From a virus: 61,454 bases of DNA. Location of the stretch: IMG/VR virus record IMGVR_UViG_3300021368_000782, positions 1 through 61,454 of that record, one strand, 5' to 3'. Under the pieces are notes generated by a model. It was not told where the DNA came from and did not search any database. It worked only from the letters and a program-made list of their open reading frames with translations. Below, piece by piece: positions 39,545-46,605 of this stretch. The translations under genes were made by a program, and so were the position numbers. Positions within the stretch are counted from its first letter, which is position 1. Every line of letters starts with the position of its first letter.

Positions 39545-39665
39545 CTCGGGTTTCTTGTTTTTCCATAAGAACAAGTGGTGCGGATGGGATAACCTCCCGC
39601 CAGGTTTCTTGTTTCCTGTCAAAGAACAAGTGGCGTGCATGGCTTTTGGGGACTGACCGTCCCCA
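39545..39665 (+). repeat. Tandem hairpin repeats in non-coding spacer
   Basis: Two direct repeats 54 bases apart share GGTTTCTTGTTT and AGAACAAGTGG, and each forms a CTTGTT/AACAAG hairpin (39554-39575 and 39608-39630). A GGGGAC/GTCCCC hairpin follows next to tRNA-Leu. No ORF explains the region, so it is probably a structured RNA or repeat element. Confidence 0.6.
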
Positions 39666-39669
39666 CCTA

Positions 39670-39752
39670 GTCGGTATGGCGGAATTGGTAGACGCGCTGG
39701 GTTTAGGTTCCAGTGGCTTTATGCTGTGGAGGTTCAAGTCCTCTTACCGACA
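39670..39752 (+). tRNA. tRNA-Leu (TAG)
   Basis: This is a class II tRNA with a long variable arm (TGGCTTTATGCTGT). Acceptor GTCGGTA/TACCGAC, anticodon stem CTGGG/TCCAG with loop TTTAGGT (anticodon TAG), and T arm GGAGG/CCTCT are present. Confidence 0.95.
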
Positions 39753-39763
39753 TTTTACAAAAC

Positions 39764-39792
39764 TTGACAAAATGTAAAGTTTACTATATAAT
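39764..39792 (+). promoter_or_regulatory. Sigma-70 promoter of hli
   Basis: Consensus TTGACA and TATAAT are 17 bases apart, 25 bases upstream of the hli start codon. The transcription start is expected near 39799. Confidence 0.85.
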
Positions 39793-39816
39793 AGTAACAG
39801 TTCTTTACATAAGACA

Positions 39817-40035
39817 ATGACCGTAACAACGAATGAGTATGGCCAACAGAATATGTTCGCCAAAGAACCTCAGATGTATGTTTCTAAGACCGACGCTGAG
39901 CGTTATGGTTACGAGACATATGCAGAACGTGCTGAGAAACTAAATGGTCGCACTGCGATGCTTGGTTTTATTGCAGCAGTTATTTCTTATGCTACCACTG
40001 GTAGTATTTTCTTCTTCGGTGCCTTCGGCATCTGA
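39817..40035 (+). CDS. hli: High-light-inducible protein (Hli), 72 residues
   Basis: This single-helix chlorophyll a/b-binding-like protein carries the Hli signature AEKLNGRTAMLGFIAAVISY followed by ATTGSIF. Such proteins protect photosystem assembly and dissipate excess light energy in the thylakoid membrane. The N-terminal 35 residues are polar. It is driven by a consensus promoter and followed by a second, shorter Hli gene. Confidence 0.93.
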   Translation: MTVTTNEYGQQNMFAKEPQMYVSKTDAERYGYETYAERAEKLNGRTAMLGFIAAVISYATTGSIFFFGAFGI

Positions 40036-40079
40036 TGATTCCCGCACTTTTATCACTAAATTTTTATCGGAGATTTACA

Positions 40080-40187
40080 ATGAACGAAACAGCAGAACGT
40101 TTTAATGGTTGGGCAGCAATGATCGGTATCATTGCAGCATTCGGTGCATACGCAACTACAGGACAACTTATCCCAGGAGTCTGGTAA
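40080..40187 (+). CDS. hli: Short Hli protein, 35 residues
   Basis: The product MNETAERFNGWAAMIGIIAA, then FGAYATTGQLIPGVW, is a minimal Hli domain with the E-R-x-N-G-x-x-A-M signature. A GGAGATTTACA ribosome-binding region precedes ATG 40080. Its stop overlaps the next start (TAATG). It may pair with the longer Hli protein, since Hlips work as dimers. Confidence 0.85.
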   Translation: MNETAERFNGWAAMIGIIAAFGAYATTGQLIPGVW

Positions 40188-40318
40188 TGGATGTGTTGGC
40201 ATCTGTAATCCTAGGATTCGGGGTCGCATGGTTGATAATCAATTTTAATACTGATATTGATAATGATGACGATGATCTTGGTGGTGGCATGATGATTCCA
40301 GCGACAAACCCCATTTGA
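40187..40318 (+). CDS. Small membrane protein with acidic tail, 43 residues
   Basis: ATG 40187 overlaps the hli stop. One transmembrane helix (VLASVILGFGVAWLIINF) is followed by an acidic stretch (NTDIDNDDDDL). Its stop TGA lies in the -35 of the petF promoter. Function unknown; the linkage to Hli suggests the photosynthetic membrane. Confidence 0.6.
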   Translation: MDVLASVILGFGVAWLIINFNTDIDNDDDDLGGGMMIPATNPI

Positions 40319-40343
40319 CAAAAGACACAATTAGTTGTAAAAT
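40315..40343 (+). promoter_or_regulatory. Sigma-70-type promoter of petF
   Basis: TTGACA and TAAAAT are 17 bases apart, 26 bases upstream of petF. The upstream stop TGA is inside the -35. Confidence 0.75.
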
Positions 40344-40369
40344 CTAGGTTCGTTCACACACTACGTTTA

Positions 40370-40663
40370 ATGACTTTCAATGTTACTCTCATCTCTCCCG
40401 ACGGCACCACGAATGCCATTACCTGTGAGGACGATCAGTACATTCTCGATGCGGCTGACGAAGCGGGTATTGACCTACCCTATTCGTGCCGTGCTGGTGC
40501 TTGCTCGACGTGTGCGGGTAAACTTGAATCCGGCACTGTAGATCAGTCTGATCAGTCTTTTCTAGATGATGATCAAATGGAAGCAGGATTTGTACTCACT
40601 TGTGTTGCATATCCCACTTCTGATGTTACAATTAAAACTGAACAAGAGGACTCACTTTACTGA
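40370..40663 (+). CDS. petF: 2Fe-2S ferredoxin
   Basis: This 97-residue plant-type ferredoxin has the cluster ligands Cys40, Cys45, Cys48 and Cys78 in the pattern [12 protein letters not shown] and VLTCVA. It accepts electrons from photosystem I and could feed ribonucleotide reduction, NADPH production or bilin synthesis during infection. It overlaps the next gene by one base. Confidence 0.95.
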   Translation: MTFNVTLISPDGTTNAITCEDDQYILDAADEAGIDLPYSCRAGACSTCAGKLESGTVDQSDQSFLDDDQMEAGFVLTCVAYPTSDVTIKTEQEDSLY

Positions 40664-40989
40664 TGATTGGAAAACTTGATCCTGATGAAGACATTATGGA
40701 TGATTCTATTATCGCACAACGGAAATCAACTGCCTTAATGAAGGCACTACATGACAACATCAAAAATACCATCGCAAAACTAGGATGGGATTGCTATGAT
40801 AATGTAGTCGTTGAAATTGCAGGATCATCAGTCTATATGATTGATGGTGCTGGTACTAAATGGGCTCCACATAAGGGAACGGTTAAATATAATAAAGATG
40901 CGTTCATCGTGATCAAAAATCTTGATCGCAATCCAACTGTTCCATCTCAACCGAACCCTGAACTGAAGCAACACCATGCCGAATCCTGA
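40663..40989 (+). CDS. Conserved protein, 108 residues
   Basis: An alpha/beta protein with a helical start ([20 protein letters not shown]) and beta-rich centre (DNVVVEIAGSSVYMIDGAGT). It is co-translated with ferredoxin. It overlaps the next gene by 14 bases. Function unknown. Confidence 0.6.
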   Translation: MIGKLDPDEDIMDDSIIAQRKSTALMKALHDNIKNTIAKLGWDCYDNVVVEIAGSSVYMIDGAGTKWAPHKGTVKYNKDAFIVIKNLDRNPTVPSQPNPELKQHHAES

Positions 40990-41128
40990 TGCACTCTGGG
41001 AAGACATCCAGAAACTTGATGACTTGTATGAGGAACTCCTTTGGGATCCTGATGATGAGTTGCAATTCACACATGATGGTGAAAAGATCATAATTATCAA
41101 TAAAACTCAGAGTCTTAAGTATAAATAA
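40976..41128 (+). CDS. Small acidic protein, 50 residues
   Basis: The product begins MPNPDALWEDIQKLDDLYEE and ends in a beta-hairpin-like DGEKIIIINKTQ. Its last codons (AAG TAT AAA TAA) overlap an exact late promoter box. Function unknown. Confidence 0.5.
   Translation: MPNPDALWEDIQKLDDLYEELLWDPDDELQFTHDGEKIIIINKTQSLKYK
41120..41127 (+). promoter_or_regulatory. T4-type late promoter TATAAATA
   Basis: An exact late box overlaps the stop codon of the 50-residue gene, 22 bases upstream of the 30-residue membrane peptide. Confidence 0.6.
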
Positions 41129-41148
41129 CTACTCCTTGCACATTTAAA

Positions 41149-41241
41149 ATGGCACTTCTCGCAACAGTTGGTATTTTACTCGGTACTTTTGTGGGTGCCG
41201 CGTTGATGACACAATCAGGTGAAGAGTCTACTAAGACATAA
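41149..41241 (+). CDS. 30-residue membrane peptide
   Basis: The product (MALLATVGILLGTFVGAALM, then a polar tail) is a single transmembrane helix. It stands alone between a late promoter and a strong terminator, which supports real expression. It could be a tiny photosystem or holin-like peptide; unresolved. Confidence 0.5.
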   Translation: MALLATVGILLGTFVGAALMTQSGEESTKT

Positions 41242-41276
41242 TACGCAAATCTAAAATCATTCTAAAATATAAACAA

Positions 41277-41323
41277 AACTGGATAGAACTCTTATAAAAT
41301 AAGGGGGTTCTATCCAGTTTTTT
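41277..41323 (+). terminator. Strong Rho-independent terminator
   Basis: AACTGGATAGAAC and GTTCTATCCAGTT form a perfect 13-pair stem followed by TTTTTT. Confidence 0.9.
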
Positions 41324-41335
41324 GCCAGTAGTCAC

Positions 41336-41557
41336 ATGAAGAATTTACACCAGACATACGGTCACTATCTACACACCGATAAACTGCTCGACGATCATGA
41401 TATTAATGAGCGAGTTCTATCATATGGGTGGACCGATGATGGTGAAAAATTAACTGGGTACTATGTCTTGACAGAACACCACCATCTGTACTATAATCTT
41501 CAGGACCAGTTGGTTGAGAAGGTTCCTTCAGAATCAGTCGCTGGTCGCGTTGCTTGA
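41336..41557 (+). CDS. Small protein, 73 residues
   Basis: A polar, aromatic-rich protein starting MKNLHQTYGHYLHTDKLLDD with a beta-hairpin-like GYYVLTEHHHLYYNL centre. It starts 13 bases after a terminator with no obvious promoter of its own. Its TGA stop is in the next promoter's -35. Function unknown. Confidence 0.6.
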   Translation: MKNLHQTYGHYLHTDKLLDDHDINERVLSYGWTDDGEKLTGYYVLTEHHHLYYNLQDQLVEKVPSESVAGRVA

Positions 41558-41587
41558 CAGATCTGAAAAAATCTGTTAGTATAAATA
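41554..41587 (+). promoter_or_regulatory. Overlapping early and late promoters
   Basis: TTGACA (41554-41559) and TAGTAT (41577-41582) are 17 bases apart, and an exact late TATAAATA begins at 41580. The spacer contains an ACAGAT/ATCTGT inverted repeat. CTTAACCT at about 41588 resembles one half of a cyanobacterial Pho box. Confidence 0.6.
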
Positions 41588-41695
41588 CTTAACCTTGTGT
41601 CATATTTGTTACAAGGGTATACTTAAACGGAACCATGTCGAGGTTCCTATCATCCGTGGGTTAAACTCTACGAGAAATAACTAAAGGTACAAACA

Positions 41696-42067
41696 ATGAT
41701 CAAATCTTTCTTCGCTGCTGTTGCAGCTGCTCCTCTCTTCGCTGGTGCTGCAATTGCCGGCCCTTACGTCAATGTAGAAACTAATGCTGGTTGGACTGGT
41801 TCTGACTACACTGGCGCTACTACTGATTTCCATGTGGGCTATGAAGGCGCACTGGGTGAGTCTGCTTCTTACTATGTCCAAGGTGGCGCTAGTCTGGTAA
41901 CTCCTGACAGTGGTTCCGATGAGACTGTTCCTTCTGGTAAGGCAGGTATCGGTGTTGCTGTTACCGATGCAGTTGGTCTCTATGGTGAAGTCTCCTTCAT
42001 CGGTTCTGGCGACGACTCCATCGACCGTGGTTACGGTGGTAAATTGGGCGTGAAGTACAACTTCTGA
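41696..42067 (+). CDS. Outer-membrane beta-barrel-like protein, 123 residues
   Basis: A signal peptide (SFFAAVAAAPLFAGAAIAG) is followed by alternating beta strands (FHVGYEGALGESASYYVQGG and YGGKLGVKYNF). It ends in phenylalanine, as outer-membrane proteins do. It is a paralogue of the 42266 product (shared AGPYV start and G-V-K-Y-x-F end). It may modify host outer-membrane permeability; the linkage to pstS hints at phosphate uptake. Confidence 0.65.
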   Translation: MIKSFFAAVAAAPLFAGAAIAGPYVNVETNAGWTGSDYTGATTDFHVGYEGALGESASYYVQGGASLVTPDSGSDETVPSGKAGIGVAVTDAVGLYGEVSFIGSGDDSIDRGYGGKLGVKYNF

Positions 42068-42108
42068 TAACCAGAAGTTAACTTAGAAAGGATATCCTAA
42101 CAATAAAT

Positions 42109-42137
42109 TGCCGCTCCTTACTAGGGGCGGTTTTTTT
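42109..42137 (+). terminator. Rho-independent terminator
   Basis: CCGCTCC and GGGGCGG (one G-U pair) form a stem followed by seven T residues, 40 bases after the beta-barrel gene. Confidence 0.85.
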
Positions 42138-42178
42138 ATGGTTAAATTTAAATTAACCCGTATTAAATACCTTAGTTT

Positions 42179-42222
42179 GTTAAAGACCCCTTAACGACAA
42201 CATCAAATTTTTTTGATATAAT
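42179..42222 (+). promoter_or_regulatory. Pho-box-like promoter of the pstS unit
   Basis: TTAAAGAC and TTAACGAC recur with an 11-base period, as in the 8+3 repeat of cyanobacterial PhoB boxes, and lie about 20-40 bases upstream of TATAAT (42217-42222) in place of a -35. It would let the host PhoB activate the second barrel gene and pstS under phosphate stress. Confidence 0.55.
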
Positions 42223-42265
42223 ATGCAGGTCTTTAACGGACAAACACTTTATTCTAAAAAAAGAA

Positions 42266-42628
42266 ATGAAACAAATCGCACTTGCCGCTCTGGCACTTTC
42301 TGCACTAGCGACACCTGCTTTCGCTGGTCCTTATGTCGAATCAAAGCATGAGTTTAAGGGCACTGATGAGGACTACTCCAAAGCAGTCCACCAAGGTCGC
42401 GTTGGATATGAATGGAAAACTGGTCGTTTCTCTCCTTACGTTGAAGGAGGTCTGGGTGTATCTGCTCCAGATGGTGGTGATAATGACACCTTCAAAGTTC
42501 TTGAAGTTGGTAGTAAAGTAAAGATCACTGATAGTTTCTCTGCTTATGGTAAGTGGGAAAACGTCTTCCAAGATAGCGATGACACTCGCGACTGGAAAGT
42601 AGAAATCGGCACCAAGTACAAGTTCTGA
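42266..42628 (+). CDS. Outer-membrane beta-barrel-like protein, 120 residues
   Basis: A signal peptide (MKQIALAALALSALATPAFA) precedes amphipathic strands (VGYEWKTGRFSPYVEGGLGV, WKVEIGTKYKF). The C-terminal phenylalanine is typical of outer-membrane barrels. It is separated from pstS by 11 bases and lies behind the Pho-box-like promoter, suggesting a role in phosphate access (inference). It is a paralogue of the 41696 product. Confidence 0.65.
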   Translation: MKQIALAALALSALATPAFAGPYVESKHEFKGTDEDYSKAVHQGRVGYEWKTGRFSPYVEGGLGVSAPDGGDNDTFKVLEVGSKVKITDSFSAYGKWENVFQDSDDTRDWKVEIGTKYKF

Positions 42629-42639
42629 GGTAAAGGAGA

Positions 42640-43602
42640 ATGAAACTCAAAGCACTCGCTGCCACTGTTTTGGCAGCACCCCTGATGGTGGCATGTGGGT
42701 CCACCGAGACAACATCCTTCAAACTTAATGGAGCAGGTGCTACCTTCCCTGCTCCTCTATACAACTCCTGGTTCCAAGAAATGGCTAAGGAGACGGGTAA
42801 CCAAGTCAACTATCAAGCAGTTGGTAGTGGTGCTGGTGTCCGTCAATATACTGCTAAGACCGTTGACTTCGGTGCCAGTGATGGTGCTGTAAGTGATGAG
42901 AAACAGAAGATTCCCATGATTCATGTTCCCATGACTGGTGGTGCTATTGTTCCTGCTTATAACAATCCTGGTTGTGAAGCAAAGATGACTCAGACACAAC
43001 TTGCTGATGTCTTCCTTGGTAAGATCACTAACTGGTCTGAGTTTGGTTGTGCTGACAAGAAGATCACAACTGTATGGAGGTCTGATGGCTCGGGCACCAC
43101 CAAAGGTTTTACCAACTCTTTGTCCGCTTTCTCTCCTGAATGGAAAAAGAATGTAGGAACTGGTAAGTCAGTCTCTTGGCCTGTTGGTATTGGTGGTAAA
43201 GGTAACTCTGGTGTTGCCGCTGGTATCAAACAACTGGATGGTGCTATTGGTTATCTAAACTATGGTTATGTAACTGGTGGTCAGTTCCAACAGGTTTCTC
43301 TGCAAAACAAGTCAGGTAACTTTGTAAAGGCAAATGCAGAAACTTCTGCTGCAGGTCTTGACAAGATTATTCTGGACGATAAACTGAGAGGTGCCGATCC
43401 AAACCCTGCAGGTGCGAATGCTTACCCAATCGTATCTCTGACCTGGATCTTGGCATATCCTGAGTCCAAAGAAGGAGTCAAGGAGACGCTACGTTATATG
43501 TTGAGTGAAGAGTCTCAAGCGAAATCTGATGCTCTGGGTTATGTACCTCTTCCAGAGTCTCTTCGACAAAAAGCGCTTGCTGCTGTTGACACGATTCAGT
43601 AA
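42640..43602 (+). CDS. pstS: Phosphate-binding protein PstS
   Basis: This 320-residue periplasmic phosphate-binding component of the Pst ABC transporter has a lipoprotein signal ending MVACGS (lipid-modified Cys19). Phosphate-contact segments include NGAGATFPAPLYNSWF, GSGAGVRQYTA and RSDGSGTTKGFT. AAAGGAGA is the ribosome-binding site. It raises phosphate supply for DNA synthesis in P-limited hosts. A promoter for the next gene lies inside its 3' end. Confidence 0.95.
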   Translation: MKLKALAATVLAAPLMVACGSTETTSFKLNGAGATFPAPLYNSWFQEMAKETGNQVNYQAVGSGAGVRQYTAKTVDFGASDGAVSDEKQKIPMIHVPMTGGAIVPAYNNPGCEAKMTQTQLADVFLGKITNWSEFGCADKKITTVWRSDGSGTTKGFTNSLSAFSPEWKKNVGTGKSVSWPVGIGGKGNSGVAAGIKQLDGAIGYLNYGYVTGGQFQQVSLQNKSGNFVKANAETSAAGLDKIILDDKLRGADPNPAGANAYPIVSLTWILAYPESKEGVKETLRYMLSEESQAKSDALGYVPLPESLRQKALAAVDTIQ

Positions 43603-43614
43603 ATGTAGTATAGT
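43586..43614 (+). promoter_or_regulatory. Sigma-70-type promoter
   Basis: TTGACA and TATAGT are 17 bases apart; the -35 is within the last codons of pstS. It drives the 43642 gene. Confidence 0.75.
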
Positions 43615-43641
43615 CAGGGGATCTCTTGATCCCCTTCGATA

Positions 43642-43845
43642 ATGAAAAGAAAACTTAAGAAGGCAATCAAAAAATTTTTTGAACCTACTGATAAACAAGA
43701 ATCATTTGACTATGATAATCTCTTTGATCTTGTAGAGAGACTTCAATATCGTATTGAAGATATGGAAAATGAACATATGCAACTTATAGTTAGGTTTGCT
43801 CACCTTGAAGCCAAACTTGACAATCACGAACATGAAGGGGGTTGA
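43642..43845 (+). CDS. Small charged helical protein, 67 residues
   Basis: A basic start (MKRKLKKAIKKFFEP) is followed by a coiled-coil-like helix (LVERLQYRIEDMENEHMQLI) and a histidine-containing end. The stop TGA is in the -35 of the following promoter and the last codons form a terminator stem. Function unknown. Confidence 0.65.
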   Translation: MKRKLKKAIKKFFEPTDKQESFDYDNLFDLVERLQYRIEDMENEHMQLIVRFAHLEAKLDNHEHEGG

Positions 43846-43870
43846 CAACCCTCTTCTTTTTTTGTATAAT
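43835..43870 (+). promoter_or_regulatory. Composite terminator-promoter module
   Basis: GAAGGGGGTT and AACCCTCTTC pair over ten positions (one G-U) with a GAC loop, then a T run. TTGACA (43842-43847) spans the loop, and TATAAT (43865-43870) follows at 17 bases. The stop codon of the upstream gene is inside the -35. Confidence 0.8.
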
Positions 43871-43889
43871 ACTGGAAAATCATTTTGTC

Positions 43890-44087
43890 ATGAACTACAA
43901 ACCTTATTCACCTGAGTGGCATAGGTATCGTTATCTTAAGGAAGCGATTGATAAATACTTCGAGGATTACGTTGACAACGAAGTTATTTACGAAGACATT
44001 ATGTGCATTCTAGGAGATAGAATGTCAAATGCAGTTAATGAAGTCAACAAAGTTCTTGATTTAAAAGACAAACTCAAAAAGAACTAA
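43890..44087 (+). CDS. Small protein, 65 residues
   Basis: ATG 43890 (MNYKPYSPEWHRYRYLKEAI) lies 19 bases after the -10. The product is helical and charged, with many aromatic residues. An in-frame upstream extension would cover the promoter and is unlikely. Function unknown. Confidence 0.65.
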   Translation: MNYKPYSPEWHRYRYLKEAIDKYFEDYVDNEVIYEDIMCILGDRMSNAVNEVNKVLDLKDKLKKN

Positions 44088-44088
44088 C

Positions 44089-44400
44089 ATGCTTTCAACC
44101 CAGTATCGACTCCGATTGGAGTTCATCTGCAAAAAGATTGCTAACAACGAAGAAGTAAAACTAGAGGATATGATCTGGGCAGAGAAACTTGCCAAGGCTC
44201 ATACAACTGCTAGAGATTGGTTGAACAAAGCACGCCGACAGTCCAATGGGATTGAGGAGGGCAGTATCGACGATTTTATGAATAAGATGGGACTAGGAGA
44301 CCCCGACCCATCTAATCATAGAACGGGGTTTGAAGGTGCTGATGAAATTGTAGACTGGTTCCAACGCGATAAACCTGATGACTGGAGACAACGTGACTGA
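44089..44400 (+). CDS. Helical protein, 103 residues
   Basis: The product begins MLSTQYRLRLEFICKKIANN and ends WRQRD. The central part is a helical hairpin with basic and acidic faces. The final bases (GGAGACAACGTGACTGA) double as the ribosome-binding site and GTG start of the next gene, and nearly the same sequence recurs 118 bases later. Confidence 0.65.
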   Translation: MLSTQYRLRLEFICKKIANNEEVKLEDMIWAEKLAKAHTTARDWLNKARRQSNGIEEGSIDDFMNKMGLGDPDPSNHRTGFEGADEIVDWFQRDKPDDWRQRD

Positions 44401-44518
44401 AAAGATTACTCCCGAGACATACGAAAAAATGAATGAGGAGTTTGAAGAGGATGGTCTTGCTTTCAGGATCAAAGTTCCCACACAAAAAGAAATCGATGAA
44501 TGGAGGCAACGTGACTGA
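44393..44518 (+). CDS. Small protein with GTG start, 41 residues
   Basis: GGAGACAAC precedes GTG 44393. The product (VTEKITPETYEKMNEEFEED at the start) ends EWRQRD, repeating the C-terminus of the previous protein. The frame overlaps both neighbours by eight bases. Function unknown. Confidence 0.5.
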   Translation: MTEKITPETYEKMNEEFEEDGLAFRIKVPTQKEIDEWRQRD

Positions 44519-44684
44519 TAATGGATTTGAACCTTGGGAGGAAGAAACTAACAGGGTAATTGCTAAAGATCTCATTGAGAATGTTGAAAAACTTTTATGT
44601 GGTAAGGCACATTACCTTGAGTGCTCTGACCGTACTACATATCACAAAAAAATTGTAATTGAATACGATCACGAAAACAAATGA
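44511..44684 (+). CDS. Small protein with GTG start, 57 residues
   Basis: GGAGGCAAC precedes GTG 44511, a near copy of the previous start region. The acidic product contains VEKLLCGKAHYLECSDRTTY with two cysteines. It overlaps the glutaredoxin gene by four bases. Function unknown. Confidence 0.55.
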   Translation: MTDNGFEPWEEETNRVIAKDLIENVEKLLCGKAHYLECSDRTTYHKKIVIEYDHENK

Positions 44685-44923
44685 CAGACAACGCAGTTCT
44701 CTATTCAAAAGAAAATTGTCAGTGGTGCGACCGTGCCAGAATGTTACTTGACAATTTGAACATCGATTATCTTGAATACAAATACGAAAAAGATTTTACT
44801 AAAGAACAATTCTACGATGAGTTTGGAGAAGGTGCTACCTTTCCCCAGGTGAACTTTGGTTCGACTCACGTCGGCGGATTTAAGGACACACTGCATTACC
44901 TGCAGGACAGACGAGTTATTTGA
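44681..44923 (+). CDS. Glutaredoxin
   Basis: This 80-residue thiol-disulfide oxidoreductase has active site CQWC (Cys13-Cys16) and the TFPQVNFGSTHVGGF substrate-binding region with the conserved cis-proline. It probably reduces the phage ribonucleotide reductase (T4 NrdC role). Its TGA stop is inside the -35 of the next promoter. Confidence 0.92.
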   Translation: MTDNAVLYSKENCQWCDRARMLLDNLNIDYLEYKYEKDFTKEQFYDEFGEGATFPQVNFGSTHVGGFKDTLHYLQDRRVI

Positions 44924-44948
44924 CAAACCCCCTAACCCATAGTATAAT
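44920..44948 (+). promoter_or_regulatory. Sigma-70 promoter
   Basis: Consensus TTGACA and TATAAT are 17 bases apart. A CTAAATA late-type motif lies downstream at about 44990. The leader to the next gene is about 100 bases and contains no convincing ORF. Confidence 0.85.
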
Positions 44949-45057
44949 ACAGAGGAAATCAATCAAGTCTTTCGCTTCTGTGTTAGTTTCTAAATAATCA
45001 TAGAACTATAGGGGGACACACTTTTTCTCAATAGAAACAAACACAGGGAGTAAACCA

Positions 45058-45285
45058 ATGATGATAGCTGTTTATGTGTTCGTAGTTCTCGGAGCATTCC
45101 TCATGGGAACTGTAACCTCTTGGGTCGCCAAGGATCATATCGATGCCTTCATCGATAATGCTGCATATGCAAAAGCAGTCACGCATCCAGAAATGCTGAA
45201 CTCTGATGGCACTGTTGATCAGTCTGAACTGTTAACACTAAGCTTTTTGTCAGATGAAGACTTTGATGACGATGATGACCTATGA
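45058..45285 (+). CDS. Membrane protein with acidic tail, 75 residues
   Basis: CAGGGAG precedes ATG 45058. One N-terminal transmembrane helix (IAVYVFVVLGAFLMGTVTSW) is followed by a soluble helix and an acidic tail (DEDFDDDDDL). It has the same design as other tiny membrane proteins in this genome. Function unknown. Confidence 0.65.
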   Translation: MMIAVYVFVVLGAFLMGTVTSWVAKDHIDAFIDNAAYAKAVTHPEMLNSDGTVDQSELLTLSFLSDEDFDDDDDL

Positions 45286-45294
45286 ATTAAGATC

Positions 45295-46149
45295 ATGATT
45301 CTCGTTGACATGAATCAGTGCATGATCAGTAACTTGATGATGCAGATTAAAGTCGGTGACAAACTAGATGAAAAACTAGTCCGACATATGGTACTCAATT
45401 CCCTGAGATCTTACAATAGAAAGTTCAGGGAAGAGTACGGAAACATGGTCCTTTGCTACGATAGTAAACACTATTGGCGCAAGGACTATTTTCCTTTTTA
45501 TAAACAAAATAGAAAGAAGGATAGAGAAAAATCTAATCACGATTGGAACGCAATCTTTGAAGTGCTAAACAAGATTCGTGATGAGATCAGAGACAACTTC
45601 CCATACATTGTAATGGAGGTATCTGGTGCAGAGGCTGATGACATTATCAGTGCCTTATGTAAGTATTCTTCAGACACATCAGATGAAAAGGTACTAATCC
45701 TTTCTGGTGATAAAGACTTCATTCAACTCAAGAAGTTTTCTACTGTTAGTCAGTACAACCCTCTTCAAAAACATTTTGTCAAAGATGTAGATCCTATTGA
45801 ATACATCGCAGAACACATCATCAAAGGTGATCGTTCTGATGGCATCCCTAACTTCCTGTCTTCTGATGATACTTTCGTTACCAACAAAAGGCAACGACCA
45901 ATAAGTAAGAAGAACCTAGAGAAGTGGATTTATTCTAGTCCTTCTGTATTTTGTAATACACAGGAGAAACTAGATAACTATGAGAGAAACAAGACACTGA
46001 TTGATCTTGACTGCATCCCTTTATCACTTCGGATGGAAATTGTCGATAAATTTAAAGTGTTAAATAGTAATGATAAAACAAAGTTGTCGATTGACTACTT
46101 CGTCAAGAACGAATTGACTTCACTCATGAATAACTTGGAGGATTTTTAA
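45295..46149 (+). CDS. rnh: RNase H (5'-3' exonuclease, FEN-like)
   Basis: This 284-residue homologue of T4 Rnh removes RNA primers from Okazaki fragments. Acidic metal-binding motifs are seen in MILVDMNQC, NMVLCYDSKHYWR, VSGAEADDIISALC and LSGDKDFIQLK. The DRSDGIPNF segment is the helix-hairpin-helix-like region. It belongs with the replication genes. Confidence 0.9.
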   Translation: MILVDMNQCMISNLMMQIKVGDKLDEKLVRHMVLNSLRSYNRKFREEYGNMVLCYDSKHYWRKDYFPFYKQNRKKDREKSNHDWNAIFEVLNKIRDEIRDNFPYIVMEVSGAEADDIISALCKYSSDTSDEKVLILSGDKDFIQLKKFSTVSQYNPLQKHFVKDVDPIEYIAEHIIKGDRSDGIPNFLSSDDTFVTNKRQRPISKKNLEKWIYSSPSVFCNTQEKLDNYERNKTLIDLDCIPLSLRMEIVDKFKVLNSNDKTKLSIDYFVKNELTSLMNNLEDF

Positions 46150-46152
46150 ACC

Positions 46153-46605
46153 ATGGCTGAATTACAAAAGGACCAAATGCTTCTTTCAGAAGTATTGCAA
46201 AAGGTATCTAATGCTAAAACAAAAGCACAGAAGATCAAAATTCTAAAAGATCTTCGTACTGATGCCCTTGTCTCTATCCTGATTTGGAATTATGATGACA
46301 GTGTAAAGTCCATGCTCCCTGAGGGCGATGTACCTTATACACCAAATGATGCACCAGTTGGCACAGAACACACTCGTCTTCTGCAAGAGTATCGTAAACT
46401 GTTCCACTTTGTAAAAGGTGGTAATGACTCACTACAGAGAACTACTCGCGAAAGGATGTTCATTCAAATGCTTGAAGGTCTCAGTTCTGCTGAAGCATCA
46501 CTTATCTGTTTGGTAAAAGATAAAAAACTTCAGAAGAAATACAAAGTAACCAAAGCTTGTATTGATGAGGCATACCCCGACATTGAGTGGGGGAATCGCA
46601 GTTGA
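46153..46605 (+). CDS. Conserved T4-like protein, 150 residues
   Basis: A helical protein starting MAELQKDQMLLSEVLQKVSN with LEGLSSAEASLICLVKDKKL and KVTKACIDEAYPDIEW towards the end. I recall homologues next to rnh in other marine T4-like phages, without a known function. The layout suggests a replication or recombination accessory role (inference). Confidence 0.7.
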   Translation: MAELQKDQMLLSEVLQKVSNAKTKAQKIKILKDLRTDALVSILIWNYDDSVKSMLPEGDVPYTPNDAPVGTEHTRLLQEYRKLFHFVKGGNDSLQRTTRERMFIQMLEGLSSAEASLICLVKDKKLQKKYKVTKACIDEAYPDIEWGNRS

